The notes under the pieces are model-generated. The model did no database searches and was not told the DNA's origin. It saw only the letters and a list, made by a program, of their open reading frames with translations. Shown in pieces: positions 6,817 through 13,361 of a stretch of 13,361 bases of DNA. A program made the translations under genes and the position numbers. Each line of letters begins with the position of its first letter. Position 1 is the stretch's first letter. The DNA comes from a bacterium Ga0077546 (GTDB lineage: Bacteria > Cyanobacteriota > Vampirovibrionia > Obscuribacterales > Obscuribacteraceae). The DNA is taken from positions 1 through 13,361 of the forward strand of contig LNEX01000168.1 in assembly GCA_001464165.1 (NCBI GenBank). The letters are read 5' to 3'.

Positions 6817-7437
6817 ATGAATTTGAGAAAATGGCATAGAAGCCGTCTCGCTGGTATCCCTTCGTTAGTAGTAGCGTTGACGTTAGCGCTTTCGTGTGCA
6901 CCACAGGTAATGGCGGATGGTATGGTCTCTAATCCTTATGATTGGGTGGTGGAGCTAGAAACTAAAGCGCTGGAGAGACAGTTCCAGTATGAAGGCTCAA
7001 CTCTAAAGAAAGTGGAGAAAGTTCAAGTAGCTTATTATGCACCTGGCAAAGAAGACGAGAAGAAAGCCTATGAGTATCTTTGGTTTAATAGCGGTAAGGC
7101 TTATGGCATGGAAAAGCAGCGCAAATTCGATTTGCCCCAGGGTGAAGGTGTTTGCCTAAAGGTTAAGCACAAGGGTGGCAGCTCCTCTAGCGAAGAGCGT
7201 AAAGCAGCTGCCAACGCTGTTTTACGGTTGGCTATGGACACTTTTTTGAATAAGAATCCAATTGTTCAGGTACGCTTACCAAACGAATCTTATACCGATA
7301 TCGTTAACGAGATAATTAGTCGCGGCTTTCAAGAAGCGCCTGCTAACGCTGATGAGAATGATGGCGGTTTTAGTGCTGATCTAATTCTCAATATTTATTC
7401 AGAGCAAGACGGCATGAAGACAGTGCTTTATCGCTAA
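6817..7437 (+). CDS. Exported protein of unknown family (206 aa)
   Basis: The protein has a clear signal peptide (hydrophobic segment IPSLVVALTLALSCAP, likely cleavage after VMA at about residue 33) and a soluble mature part of about 173 residues rich in Lys and Glu. There are no further membrane segments. Visible landmarks are a polyserine patch (GGSSSSEERK, around 120-129), then a helix-like AAANAVLRLAMDTFLN, and a C-terminus ending in TVLYR. Only one Cys remains in the mature part. I do not recognise a domain. The ATG has GAGGA about nine bases before it. It lies 143 bp behind the subtilase gene but after a hairpin, so it is probably separately transcribed. It has its own terminator at 7511. 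Confidence 0.8.
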   Translation: MNLRKWHRSRLAGIPSLVVALTLALSCAPQVMADGMVSNPYDWVVELETKALERQFQYEGSTLKKVEKVQVAYYAPGKEDEKKAYEYLWFNSGKAYGMEKQRKFDLPQGEGVCLKVKHKGGSSSSEERKAAANAVLRLAMDTFLNKNPIVQVRLPNESYTDIVNEIISRGFQEAPANADENDGGFSADLILNIYSEQDGMKTVLYR

Positions 7438-7510
7438 GAAACATAATAAGACAGGTCTCAAGCAAGCAGCCAAACAAATGAAAGTTATAAAGTAGATTCT
7501 AAAGTAGTAA

Positions 7511-7547
7511 GAAGAGGCAGACACCAGTTGTCTACCTCTTCCTTTTT
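7511..7547 (+). terminator. Intrinsic terminator after the exported unknown gene
   Basis: A 13-position stem with one C-A mismatch (7511-7523 with 7529-7541) and a five-base loop is followed by CTTTTT. The purine-rich left arm begins GAAGAGG. It ends the transcript of the gene stopping at 7437. Confidence 0.85.
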
Positions 7548-7631
7548 GTGTGTGTCGGGCACTCTTGTATCTTCTTTTGGGTCTACCCCGCTGCGAGTGT
7601 CCGCTTTCCCGCTTTGGCTAGAGGCCTAAAC

Positions 7632-8150
7632 TTACGGCTCTGCGGCTGGCATGACATAAGTAATAGGCACAATGTGTTTGGCAGAAAGAGCGATACCGCT
7701 ATTTCCTACGATTGAGCCAACTATGAAGGGCGGATAAATATCTATTGTGGTTTTAACGCTGATTTCGCCATCCACAGCTCCACCAGATTCAGCTGGGGGA
7801 ACGTCTTTTACTGATTCAATCGCCTCAATGTTCGGGCGTATCTTGGCTGGAACATTAGTGGCATAAATTTTCTTGATAACCGACTGGGCCCGCTGGTAAG
7901 GTGATTTCTCTGGTCCAATCGATCGGTTGTCACCTAGGGTCAGTTCAGATGGTGCGCCTGATGCTGCGGCGCGGGCAGCGTCGCGGCAGGCAGAGTCGTT
8001 AATTCCAGCACCAATAGCAACTATACCTAAGTCTATGAGCACCAGGCCTACGGGTACGAGGCAAACAAGTGCAGTCACCAGTTCGACTATGCCCTGGCCG
8101 TTTCTAGGCCGGCTCGTGATTGGGTGCCTTGATGTTTTGCTTTTAGTCAT
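7632..8150 (-). CDS. TadE-like pseudopilin
   Basis: The 172-residue protein has a short basic N-terminus, then the type IV prepilin-like pattern NGQGIVELV with Gly18 and Glu23 in the G-x4-E arrangement. A hydrophobic helix (about 21-50) follows, and then CRDAARAAASGA, matching the conserved AREGARAA-type segment of TadE proteins. The remainder is an extracytoplasmic domain of about 110 residues. TadE proteins are minor pseudopilins of Flp/Tad pili or related secretion systems, processed by the TadV peptidase. I prefer the ATG at 8150 because AGGA lies eight bases before it; an in-frame ATG at 8180 would add ten residues but lacks a ribosome site. It is transcribed away from the second TadE-like gene. 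Confidence 0.7.
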   Translation of the reverse strand: MTKSKTSRHPITSRPRNGQGIVELVTALVCLVPVGLVLIDLGIVAIGAGINDSACRDAARAAASGAPSELTLGDNRSIGPEKSPYQRAQSVIKKIYATNVPAKIRPNIEAIESVKDVPPAESGGAVDGEISVKTTIDIYPPFIVGSIVGNSGIALSAKHIVPITYVMPAAEP

Positions 8151-8320
8151 GTCTTTCGTCCTGTCTTTTAAGCGCTGCATGTGTTTATGTATGACCCCGA
8201 GTGCTCACTAATTAGGGTAACTGAGTAAAAGTAGTGTCAGGTTAAACCAAAGTTCAGTCCGTCCATCCTAAATCGGCTAAAGCGGCAGTATTGCTCTTAC
8301 TAGCAAAAAGGGGGTTGACC

Positions 8321-8863
8321 ATGTTTCATTTAAAGCAAAGAAAAGCCAGCGGTCACGCCATTACTGAGTTTGCTGTCGGTCTGATTGTGTTAATAGCCTT
8401 CGTCTTCGCCCCGCTTTTCAACATTGCCATTATTCCCATTCGCTATTTAATAGTTGAAGGGGCAATGACAGAGATGTCTCACCGTGTGGTTCTCTGTGAA
8501 AAGCGGACCGAGGCCTACACTATGTTTACCCAAGACCCCTGGTTTAATTCAATTCTCGAAAAGTGTTCTGTCACTATTGCCAATCCAAAACTGAAGCTGA
8601 CAATTGTTTCTAAAGACGGAGCTAGCCAGATCTCAGTACCGAACGGCGTTGCCATTCCCGCTGAGTGGCTGCCTGATGGAAGTTTTCAGCCAAGTCTTTA
8701 TAGTATGGAATTATCGGCTGATTGTTCGATCGCTCCACTTTTTAGCTCAACTGCCGGTTTGCCCGGGTTTACCAGCCCAATTACTCTGCATTTGCATACC
8801 TCTTCACCGTGGGAAAACTTCAGCAGGAATCCTATTACTTCTCAGTATTTCGTTAACGAATAG
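8321..8863 (+). CDS. Second TadE-like pseudopilin
   Basis: The 180-residue protein starts MFHLKQRKASGHAITEF, again with Gly11 and Glu16 in a prepilin-type G-x4-E arrangement. A hydrophobic helix of about 20-25 residues (VGLIVLIAFVFAPLFNIAII) follows. After it comes an extracytoplasmic domain with four cysteines (in LCEK, EKCS, ADCS and nearby). It differs from the neighbouring TadE-like protein beyond the membrane helix, so the two are not a recent duplication. ATG 8321 is preferred over an in-frame TTG at 8291 because AAGGGGG lies shortly before it. The TadG-like gene starts 46 bp downstream in the same direction, probably in the same operon. Confidence 0.65.
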   Translation: MFHLKQRKASGHAITEFAVGLIVLIAFVFAPLFNIAIIPIRYLIVEGAMTEMSHRVVLCEKRTEAYTMFTQDPWFNSILEKCSVTIANPKLKLTIVSKDGASQISVPNGVAIPAEWLPDGSFQPSLYSMELSADCSIAPLFSSTAGLPGFTSPITLHLHTSSPWENFSRNPITSQYFVNE

Positions 8864-8886
8864 TAGCTAACAGTAGTAGCTAACAG
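8861..8886 (+). repeat. Perfect 13-bp tandem duplication at a gene end
   Basis: TAGTAGCTAACAG occurs twice in a row (8861-8873, 8874-8886). The first copy contains the stop codon of the upstream TadE-like gene. It separates that gene from the TadG-like start and may be a replication-slippage product. Confidence 0.7.
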
Positions 8887-8909
8887 CAATTAGCAATGGA
8901 AGGATGTAG

Positions 8910-9824
8910 ATGAGCGCTTGCACTAACATTCAAAGAAGCCGAATTCGGCTCAATAGTAATTTTAGAGGTCGCGTCAGACGCAGCAGCGGTTCTGTGCTGG
9001 TGCTAGCTATGGTAGTGATAGGTTTGCTGGCTGTTTCGCTCTTGATTGGCTACTCTTACGGCGGCCTTTTCTTCGAACATAATCGTCTGCAAGCATCGGC
9101 TAATGAAATGGCTCTGGCAGCGGCTCGTAAGTTGAACGATAAAGATCGCATTGGGCAAATGAATAACATGATTGCTCGCAATCGCCAATTGGTATTTTCA
9201 GGACGGCAACAGTTCGATGAGTGCAAAGAGAAGTATCCGGGGCTAGCCTCGCTGGCAGAGGAGCTTCTAGATGAGTCGCGTGATTCAGCCAAAACATTAG
9301 AAGCTCAGCGTAAGCAACTATCTATAGTGGCAAAGATAGAAGCCAAGCTGGCGATGCAAAAGAAATTTGAAGAGATTAACAAAACCTACGCCATGTATCT
9401 TCCTTGGATGAAAGTGGAAGAGCCTTTGCTGGCCGGTTGGCAGTGTGGACGTGTGGTCAATACTGAATCAAATGTTGAAATGCTAAAGAATATTTCTGAG
9501 CTAGAAGCATACGACATAGAGCAAAGTTATGCTACTACCGCCGGAATGAAGCTATACAAGCATGACATTGACGCGAAATTGCCCAATGCTGATAGCGACT
9601 TGAACTTTAGAATTGCAGCCCTTTCAGCCCCAGTGATGAAGACTGTGGCACCGGCTCGGATAATTCTAAACGCTAACTATGACAGTGTGGTTGGCGATAA
9701 CTTACCATCTGCATGTCGAGTCAAAGTCTGGTTGCCTGTTGGCACAGGTCTTGGTCCTAATGCTTCATCTAAAATGAGCTGTATCGGAGCTGCCAGTGCT
9801 ACTGGTGGTTCCACTCAGCAGTGA
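8910..9824 (+). CDS. TadG-like (TadE/TadG family) membrane-anchored protein
   Basis: The 304-residue protein has an Arg-rich N-terminus (RSRIRLN, RGRVRR) followed by one membrane segment (about 28-50, VLVLAMVVIGLLAVSLLIG). The segment is continued by FFEHNRLQASANEMALAAARKLN. This matches the RLQNAADAAALAAA-type motif just after the helix of TadG-like proteins. A Glu/Lys-rich region at about 105-165 is likely a coiled coil, and a C-terminal domain follows. TadG-like proteins belong to Flp pilus-type systems and may anchor the pilus to the envelope. AAGGA five bases before ATG 8910 supports the start. The canonical prepilin Glu is missing, as is usual in TadG. Confidence 0.65.
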   Translation: MSACTNIQRSRIRLNSNFRGRVRRSSGSVLVLAMVVIGLLAVSLLIGYSYGGLFFEHNRLQASANEMALAAARKLNDKDRIGQMNNMIARNRQLVFSGRQQFDECKEKYPGLASLAEELLDESRDSAKTLEAQRKQLSIVAKIEAKLAMQKKFEEINKTYAMYLPWMKVEEPLLAGWQCGRVVNTESNVEMLKNISELEAYDIEQSYATTAGMKLYKHDIDAKLPNADSDLNFRIAALSAPVMKTVAPARIILNANYDSVVGDNLPSACRVKVWLPVGTGLGPNASSKMSCIGAASATGGSTQQ

Positions 9825-9845
9825 ATTGGATCTGTCGTTATCGAC

Positions 9846-10505
9846 TTATTCAATAATCCGTCTAGCATGCGACAAGTGCGAGCGATACCAGCCTTTAAAC
9901 TCGCGTACTTGCACACTGCCATCGTGCGAATCGATAACATGACCATCATCAATAAAAATCACCACATGCGAAACTTTGGAGCGGTCACCTTTGAGTATGT
10001 AGAGTAAGTCACCGGCAACAAAAGGTTCGTCTTGATTTACCTTGCGCCCCGGTGAAACCGGGCTGTCGGCTTGCTTGTTCACGTCGCTGTTGAATTTGAT
10101 TCCTAGCCCGTAGTTGTAGACCCATGCTGTGAAATTGGAACAATCGAGGCCCGGTCCTTCATCTGGTGACCAGGCGGGAATGTGATGATGTTTGTAGGGT
10201 AGTCCAATGTATTTTTTTGCGACAGCAATAACGCGCTGCCGTTGCCATTGGATGGGGTCACAGCCACTGGGTATGCTCGGAGCTGGGTAGACTGAGGCGT
10301 GAGGCCCCCAGGAATCGAAGCGTCCCTTTTCGTACCATTTTGACTGTGGCACTCGTGTTTCTGGCATGGCGTCGCGTGCCGCAAAGTCTGCTGTTAGTGA
10401 GGCATTGTCTACATTGGCTCCAACTGCCTGTAAGAGTGTGGAGAAAATTCCAATCAGAGTGATCGCGCTCGTCAATAATACTTTCGTGCCAATATTTTTG
10501 CCCAT
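9846..10505 (-). CDS. Exported NlpC/P60-like cysteine peptidase
   Basis: The 219-residue protein has a signal peptide (hydrophobic core VLLTSAITLIGIFSTLLQAVGA, first 30 residues), a linker with WYEKGRFDSWGPH, and an NlpC/P60 domain from about residue 90. The catalytic Cys122 is in GLDCSNF and His180 in SHVVIF. The third polar residue is likely Asp192 or His194 in HVIDSHDG. Family members cut peptide bonds in cell-wall peptidoglycan or similar gamma-linked peptides, so the likely site of action is the periplasm. A HHH run (106-108) in KYIGLPYKHHHIP is unusual. The ATG at 10505 is taken as the start; a TTG just before it is in frame. It converges with the TadG-like gene with only 21 bp between stops. 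Confidence 0.82.
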   Translation of the reverse strand: MGKNIGTKVLLTSAITLIGIFSTLLQAVGANVDNASLTADFAARDAMPETRVPQSKWYEKGRFDSWGPHASVYPAPSIPSGCDPIQWQRQRVIAVAKKYIGLPYKHHHIPAWSPDEGPGLDCSNFTAWVYNYGLGIKFNSDVNKQADSPVSPGRKVNQDEPFVAGDLLYILKGDRSKVSHVVIFIDDGHVIDSHDGSVQVREFKGWYRSHLSHARRIIE

Positions 10506-10581
10506 CAATTCTCTCAGCCCTTGCTGCGCTAGTCTAGTCGTACTATTACTGCGCTTATATACCCTGGCTAAGGTTTTTGAT

Positions 10582-10764
10582 TTAGCGAGCTGGATAATCT
10601 AATTTGGTGAGAAGACTGCTTTCTCTTTTTGCCATTTCTTCGTAGACGATATCAACCAGTCGATTGCTTAACTGCTCAATCTCTGATTCTGACAACCACA
10701 GCACTTCTGTTGAATTTTGCTTGGCAATTTCTACTTCAGTGAGGCGGGTAATTACGATACTCAT
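10582..10764 (-). CDS. Small hypothetical protein (60 aa)
   Basis: The 60-codon gene has a good ribosome site: GGAG seven bases before the ATG. The product is acidic and probably mostly helical (SESEIEQLSNRLVDIVYEEM), with no membrane segment or known domain. The composition could suit a small regulator, adaptor or antitoxin-like protein, but nothing identifies one, and no toxin partner is adjacent. It lies 76 bp upstream of the NlpC/P60 gene on the same strand and may share its transcript. Two copies of the palindrome GTAATTAC lie at and just before its start. Confidence 0.6.
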   Translation of the reverse strand: MSIVITRLTEVEIAKQNSTEVLWLSESEIEQLSNRLVDIVYEEMAKRESSLLTKLDYPAR

Positions 10765-10790
10765 TTTAGGACTCCAACGTTCGTAATTAC
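10748..10790. repeat. Two copies of the palindrome GTAATTAC at a divergent start region
   Basis: GTAATTAC occurs at 10748-10755, inside the first codons of the 60-aa gene, and at 10783-10790 in its upstream region, where the palindrome extends to CGTAATTACG. The centres are 35 bp apart. This is the layout of a possible operator pair, though the motif is short and AT-rich. Confidence 0.35.
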
Positions 10791-10870
10791 GTTATAGTCC
10801 TATTTTGGGAAAGAAAAGGTTAAGGCTTAACTAATCGATCCATTTAACCCGCAAGGTGATTAACTTCGGT

Positions 10871-11281
10871 ATGAGCGAAGAAGAATTTTGGCAAATAGTT
10901 GATTCGGCGCTGATTGATTCTGACTCGCCGTTTTTTCTTGAGGACCATTATTTGAGCTATTGGAATGCCTTGGCAGCTTTGTCAGATGAGCGGCTTGCAG
11001 AGTTTGCAGTGGTCTATTCTCAAGTAAAGCAACAGGCTTTGGCAGACAATCTGCAGCAGAGGTCAGCACTCCAAATGTCGTCTATTTTGGGTCAGGGTTG
11101 GACAGATAAGGATTTTCAAAATATTTTTACCGGTCTGATTTCACGAGGGCAGAAGGTCTTCAGCGATTTCTTGCTTGATCCTCAAGGTACATTACTCGCA
11201 ATCGATAGACCTTTGCTGTTGACTAAGTGTGAAGCTTTTGGCTATGCCCCACTTGCGATTCAGGGAATGCGAAAGGGGTGA
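10871..11281 (+). CDS. DUF4240-like protein
   Basis: The 136-residue cytoplasmic protein begins MSEEEFWQIVDSAL and continues with LAALSDERLAEFAVVYSQV and WTDKDFQNIFTGLISRGQKVF, then LLDPQGTLLAID. This order (an EEFW start, an acidic helix pair, a D-F..F...LI..G...F segment, then a DP..L) resembles DUF4240 family proteins, whose function is unknown to me. A GTG at 10856 is in frame, but the family-like start is the ATG at 10871. Neither has a strong ribosome site; AAGGTG lies 12 bases before the ATG. It is divergent from the 60-aa gene and 121 bp upstream of the TPR gene. Confidence 0.6.
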   Translation: MSEEEFWQIVDSALIDSDSPFFLEDHYLSYWNALAALSDERLAEFAVVYSQVKQQALADNLQQRSALQMSSILGQGWTDKDFQNIFTGLISRGQKVFSDFLLDPQGTLLAIDRPLLLTKCEAFGYAPLAIQGMRKG

Positions 11282-11402
11282 CTTGCCTGACAATTGGTCA
11301 CGATTCCTCACACGTAGCACGTTGTAATGATAAATCGATATAACTTCTGCTATCTTTACTACTCCGTTGGTCGTGCCTGTTAGCCAATTGAAGGTTTAAT
11401 TT

Positions 11403-12194
11403 ATGCCCCAGAAACGCCTCACTGACGCAATCGTATCCAACGACCACGATACCAAGTTGTGGAAATCTCGAATTAATGCGGCTAAAGGTGCCTATCAGCA
11501 AGGCGAGTTTCGTCAGTGCGAAACGCTTTTATTTCGGGCTATTGAACAGGCCAAGTCACTTAAAGACCATCAATTTGCTGTTAATGCCTGCCACGTTGGG
11601 CTTGGGGCTATGTATATAGCTACTGCAAAGCTGAAGGATGCCGCGAATCATTTAGACCAAGCAATGCATGCCCTGGCAGGGTCTAGAGACCCTGCCTTAA
11701 GAGAGTTATATGCTGTAGCACTGCGCTTCCACTCTCAAGTTTATTTGGAGCTTGGCGATCATGCCAGCTGCGAAAGAGAATTGCGTGAAGCCATGCAGAT
11801 TCTAGAAGACTTGGAGGGTGACGGTGCCGTGCAGCTCGCATATGTTATGAGCGACCTGGCCGTTATGTACGCATCTGACGGCAAGCTCTCTGACGCAAGA
11901 GACTTGCTTTTTTCTTGTATGGAGTTGCTAGAGCTCACTCTTGGTTCTGATAGCACTGCCTATCAGCGAGCCAGTATGATTTATGCTGTCTGTCGGCAAG
12001 AAGGTGTTGAAGATCTTTTGACACAGGGTGAGGATGGCATTTTCGCTATGCAATATTTGCTTGGCGAGAAGCATCCAAATGTTGTTAGGGCCTTGCGCTG
12101 GTATTTGAGTAAGTTAGTTGAGCTAGGCGAGACAGAGAGAGTGGCAGAGGCCCAGAAACGCTTTGACTTGCATGCAATGAAGCTGGGTAGTTAG
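11403..12194 (+). CDS. Tetratricopeptide-repeat protein
   Basis: The 263-residue protein lacks a signal peptide and membrane segments. It consists of helical pairs of the TPR type at about 23-53 (AAKGAYQQGEFRQCETLLFRA), 60-91 (GAMYIATAKLKDAANHLDQA), 103-135 (LELGDHASCERELREA) and 145-178 (LAVMYASDGKLSDARDLL). A degenerate unit near 225-255 contains LLGEKHPNVVRAL, a pattern common in kinesin-light-chain-like TPRs. TPR arrays bind other proteins, so a scaffold or adaptor role is likely, with the partner unknown. AAGG eight bases before ATG 11403 supports the start. The convergent hydrolase frame overlaps or ends close to its 3' end. Confidence 0.85.
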   Translation: MPQKRLTDAIVSNDHDTKLWKSRINAAKGAYQQGEFRQCETLLFRAIEQAKSLKDHQFAVNACHVGLGAMYIATAKLKDAANHLDQAMHALAGSRDPALRELYAVALRFHSQVYLELGDHASCERELREAMQILEDLEGDGAVQLAYVMSDLAVMYASDGKLSDARDLLFSCMELLELTLGSDSTAYQRASMIYAVCRQEGVEDLLTQGEDGIFAMQYLLGEKHPNVVRALRWYLSKLVELGETERVAEAQKRFDLHAMKLGS

Positions 12195-12271
12195 TTTTCT
12201 TTGAAGTTTCTAGTCTGGTAACTAAGCCATTCAGTTCTTCTGTGATTGTGTTCAGTGTAATGTTGCCGTGA

Positions 12272-13081
12272 TCACAGTTGGCAAGCTCGACATAGCGGAA
12301 GTTCGAGTTGTCTTTTACTGGCTTGCCGGCCCGGCCTAGCGATTGGTCTTTTAGGGGCTACGGGAATTTTTTTGTCGAGTGCGCCGTGAATGATAACCAC
12401 TGGCTGGTTTTTACATGCCATGAGGGGCAAGCAGGTCAGGTCAGGTTGGGGAAATAGAAAGGATGGATAGATTTTGAAAAAGCTGAGGTTGTCACAAGCT
12501 GCTTGTGCAAGGCTGGCATAGGGAGCCACTAAAAGTACGGCAGCACAGTCTCGGTTGACGGCGGTATTGGCGGCAATGCCTGTTCCCATTGAGCTGCCCA
12601 TCGCTATAATTTGGTTTGGTTTGAGCTTTTTCGTGCTTACAAGATAGTCGAATGCAGCTATGCCATCGCTCTGCATATTGCTTGTGCTCGGCTTACCTGT
12701 GCTCTCGCCATAGCCCTGATAATCGTAAATGAGCACGTTTAGATTGCTGGCTAGTGCTGCATGAGCGAGGCCAATTTGAGTAATCATCTGGCCTTGGCCA
12801 TGGCTCACCAGCACTGTATATGGTGCTGATGGTCTAGGGAAGTAGAAGCCGGCGAGATGACCTCCTGTGGTAACCGGAATGCTTACTCTCTCGCCTGCCA
12901 CCCCGAATGGTTTGAGGTAGATATCCTTGTAACTGTTGCTTATCTTTTGCGGAAAGAGAAGATAAGGTGCTAATTCTTTCGGTGAAAGCGCAAAGTAGAC
13001 GGCAGCTAAAGGTGAACCAAATAGGGCTGAAGTTATTAATGCAACTGATATGCAGACAAATTTCATTCGAGATTTTGTCAC
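12272..13081 (-). CDS. Alpha/beta hydrolase with frameshifted C-terminus
   Basis: The uninterrupted frame codes 269 residues with an N-terminal hydrophobic segment (about 7-31: signal peptide or anchor) and an alpha/beta-hydrolase fold. The oxyanion-type SHGQGQ is at 93-98, YDYQGYGES at 119-127, nucleophile Ser164 in GSSMGTG and catalytic acid Asp236 in HGALDKKIP. After about residue 243 the sequence stops looking like the family (PKRPIARPGRQASKRQLELP). In the neighbouring frame it resumes as KDQSLGRAGK and NFRYVELANCDHGN, which supplies the missing catalytic His at 12268-12270, just past the stop. The slip lies in a CCCC TAAAA stretch (minus strand, about 12349-12358). GAGG seven bases before GTG 13081 supports the start. 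It is a recently broken gene, a sequencing error, or less likely a programmed shift. Confidence 0.8.
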   Translation of the reverse strand: MTKSRMKFVCISVALITSALFGSPLAAVYFALSPKELAPYLLFPQKISNSYKDIYLKPFGVAGERVSIPVTTGGHLAGFYFPRPSAPYTVLVSHGQGQMITQIGLAHAALASNLNVLIYDYQGYGESTGKPSTSNMQSDGIAAFDYLVSTKKLKPNQIIAMGSSMGTGIAANTAVNRDCAAVLLVAPYASLAQAACDNLSFFKIYPSFLFPQPDLTCLPLMACKNQPVVIIHGALDKKIPVAPKRPIARPGRQASKRQLELPLCRACQL

Positions 13082-13104
13082 TTGTTTGCCTCAATGCTTA
13101 TAAT
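13075..13104 (+). promoter_or_regulatory. Candidate promoter for the right-edge secreted-protein gene
   Basis: TTGTCA (13075-13080) and a perfect TATAAT (13099-13104) are separated by 18 bp. Transcription from about 13111 would give a leader of roughly 145 nt before the start at 13256. The -35 box overlaps the start codon of the divergent hydrolase gene. Confidence 0.5.
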
Positions 13105-13141
13105 TAGTCTCAGGTCACTAGTTCCGATTCTATTTGTTGGA

Positions 13142-13183
13142 TTGGTCGCAATCGGGTGCGACCAAACAGTTGGCTAACTGTTT
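13142..13183. repeat. Two adjacent palindromes in a divergent intergenic region / 5' leader
   Basis: The first has nine-base arms around ATCGGG (TGGTCGCA to TGCGACCA core, 13142-13165). The second has AAACAGTT and AACTGTTT around GGCT (13164-13183). Their centres are exactly 20 bp apart and their ends share two bases. As DNA they could be two operators on the same helix face; as RNA they would be two stacked hairpins in the leader of the downstream gene. Confidence 0.65.
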
Positions 13184-13255
13184 TGGGCAGCGGGGTTATG
13201 ATTAACGCTTGTGTCAATAGTCTGGCTTAGCTGCTCGACTTGCCAGGGAGATTTA

Positions 13256-13361
13256 TTGCAGACATCTACTCGGATACATACTTGTATATTTATATTGAGT
13301 GCTGTTTTCGTGGGCGTCTGCATGCTCGGGTCGGCGGCAGCTATAGCTAGAGAGTCCAGTA
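13256..13361 (+). CDS. Start of a secreted protein, cut by the window edge
   Basis: From TTG 13256 the frame is open to the edge (35 codons). It reads as a signal peptide: MQTSTRIHT as a basic n-region, IFILSAVFVGVCMLG as the hydrophobic core and AAAIA before RESS as a likely cleavage site. AGGGAG at 13245-13250, five bases before the TTG, is a strong ribosome site and decides this start. No mature domain is visible, so the function is unknown. Its promoter and paired palindromes lie upstream, opposite the divergent hydrolase gene. Confidence 0.55.
   Translation, partial: MQTSTRIHTCIFILSAVFVGVCMLGSAAAIARESS

Noticed and set aside
10554..10561. TATATAAG on the minus strand as a -10 box for the NlpC/P60 gene
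   Set aside because: No recognisable -35 element upstream at 16-18 bp; cannot be separated from chance.
11282..11402. Possible promoter and hairpin (TATAAC near 11339; GTGAC/GTCAC arms) before the TPR gene
   Set aside because: No acceptable -35 box at the right distance and only a five-pair stem; too weak to annotate.
13198..13230. A ten-codon frame (ATG 13198) in the leader before the right-edge gene
   Set aside because: Poorly spaced ribosome site and no codon run or linked terminator to suggest a regulatory peptide.

Overview
The window looks like a chromosomal stretch from a Gram-negative-type bacterium of moderate G+C content, with many small secreted proteins, Tad-like pilus proteins and a compact arginine operon. 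I think of a non-photosynthetic cyanobacterial relative (Melainabacteria/Obscuribacterales type), but that is a low-confidence impression from gene content and not a placement. No rRNA, tRNA, CRISPR array, insertion sequence or phage gene was seen.

Left end (1-831): the C-terminus of a carotenoid-cleavage-dioxygenase-like protein, then a 36-bp perfect palindrome, then the control region of the arginine operon. That region appears to hold a promoter, a 30-codon leader peptide with four consecutive Arg codons, and mutually exclusive antiterminator and terminator stems just before argF. This is the architecture of ribosome-mediated transcription attenuation sensing arginine supply, and it is the most interesting thing in the window.

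Arginine block (832-4490): argF, argG and argH run in one direction and encode the three steps from ornithine to arginine. argG and argH overlap by 38 bp in different frames, and the usual N-terminal WGGRF motif of ArgH is missing. The following gap (4491-4811) holds an open, protein-like frame on the minus strand without a usual start codon, possibly a gene remnant.

Secreted-protein block (4812-7437): a very basic Gly/Arg-rich exported protein, an exported subtilisin-family protease with an intact catalytic triad, and an exported protein of unknown family. Hairpin terminators follow the protease gene and the unknown gene.

Pilus-like block (7632-9824): a TadE-like pseudopilin gene on the minus strand faces away from a second TadE-like gene and a TadG-like gene on the plus strand. 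The assembly machinery (ATPase, TadB/C, secretin) is not in the window.

Right end (9846-13361): an exported NlpC/P60-type peptidase and a 60-codon gene on the minus strand; a DUF4240-like gene and a TPR protein on the plus strand; an alpha/beta hydrolase gene whose last part, including the catalytic His, has slipped into another frame; and the first codons of a secreted protein behind a promoter and a roughly 145-nt leader with two adjacent palindromes.
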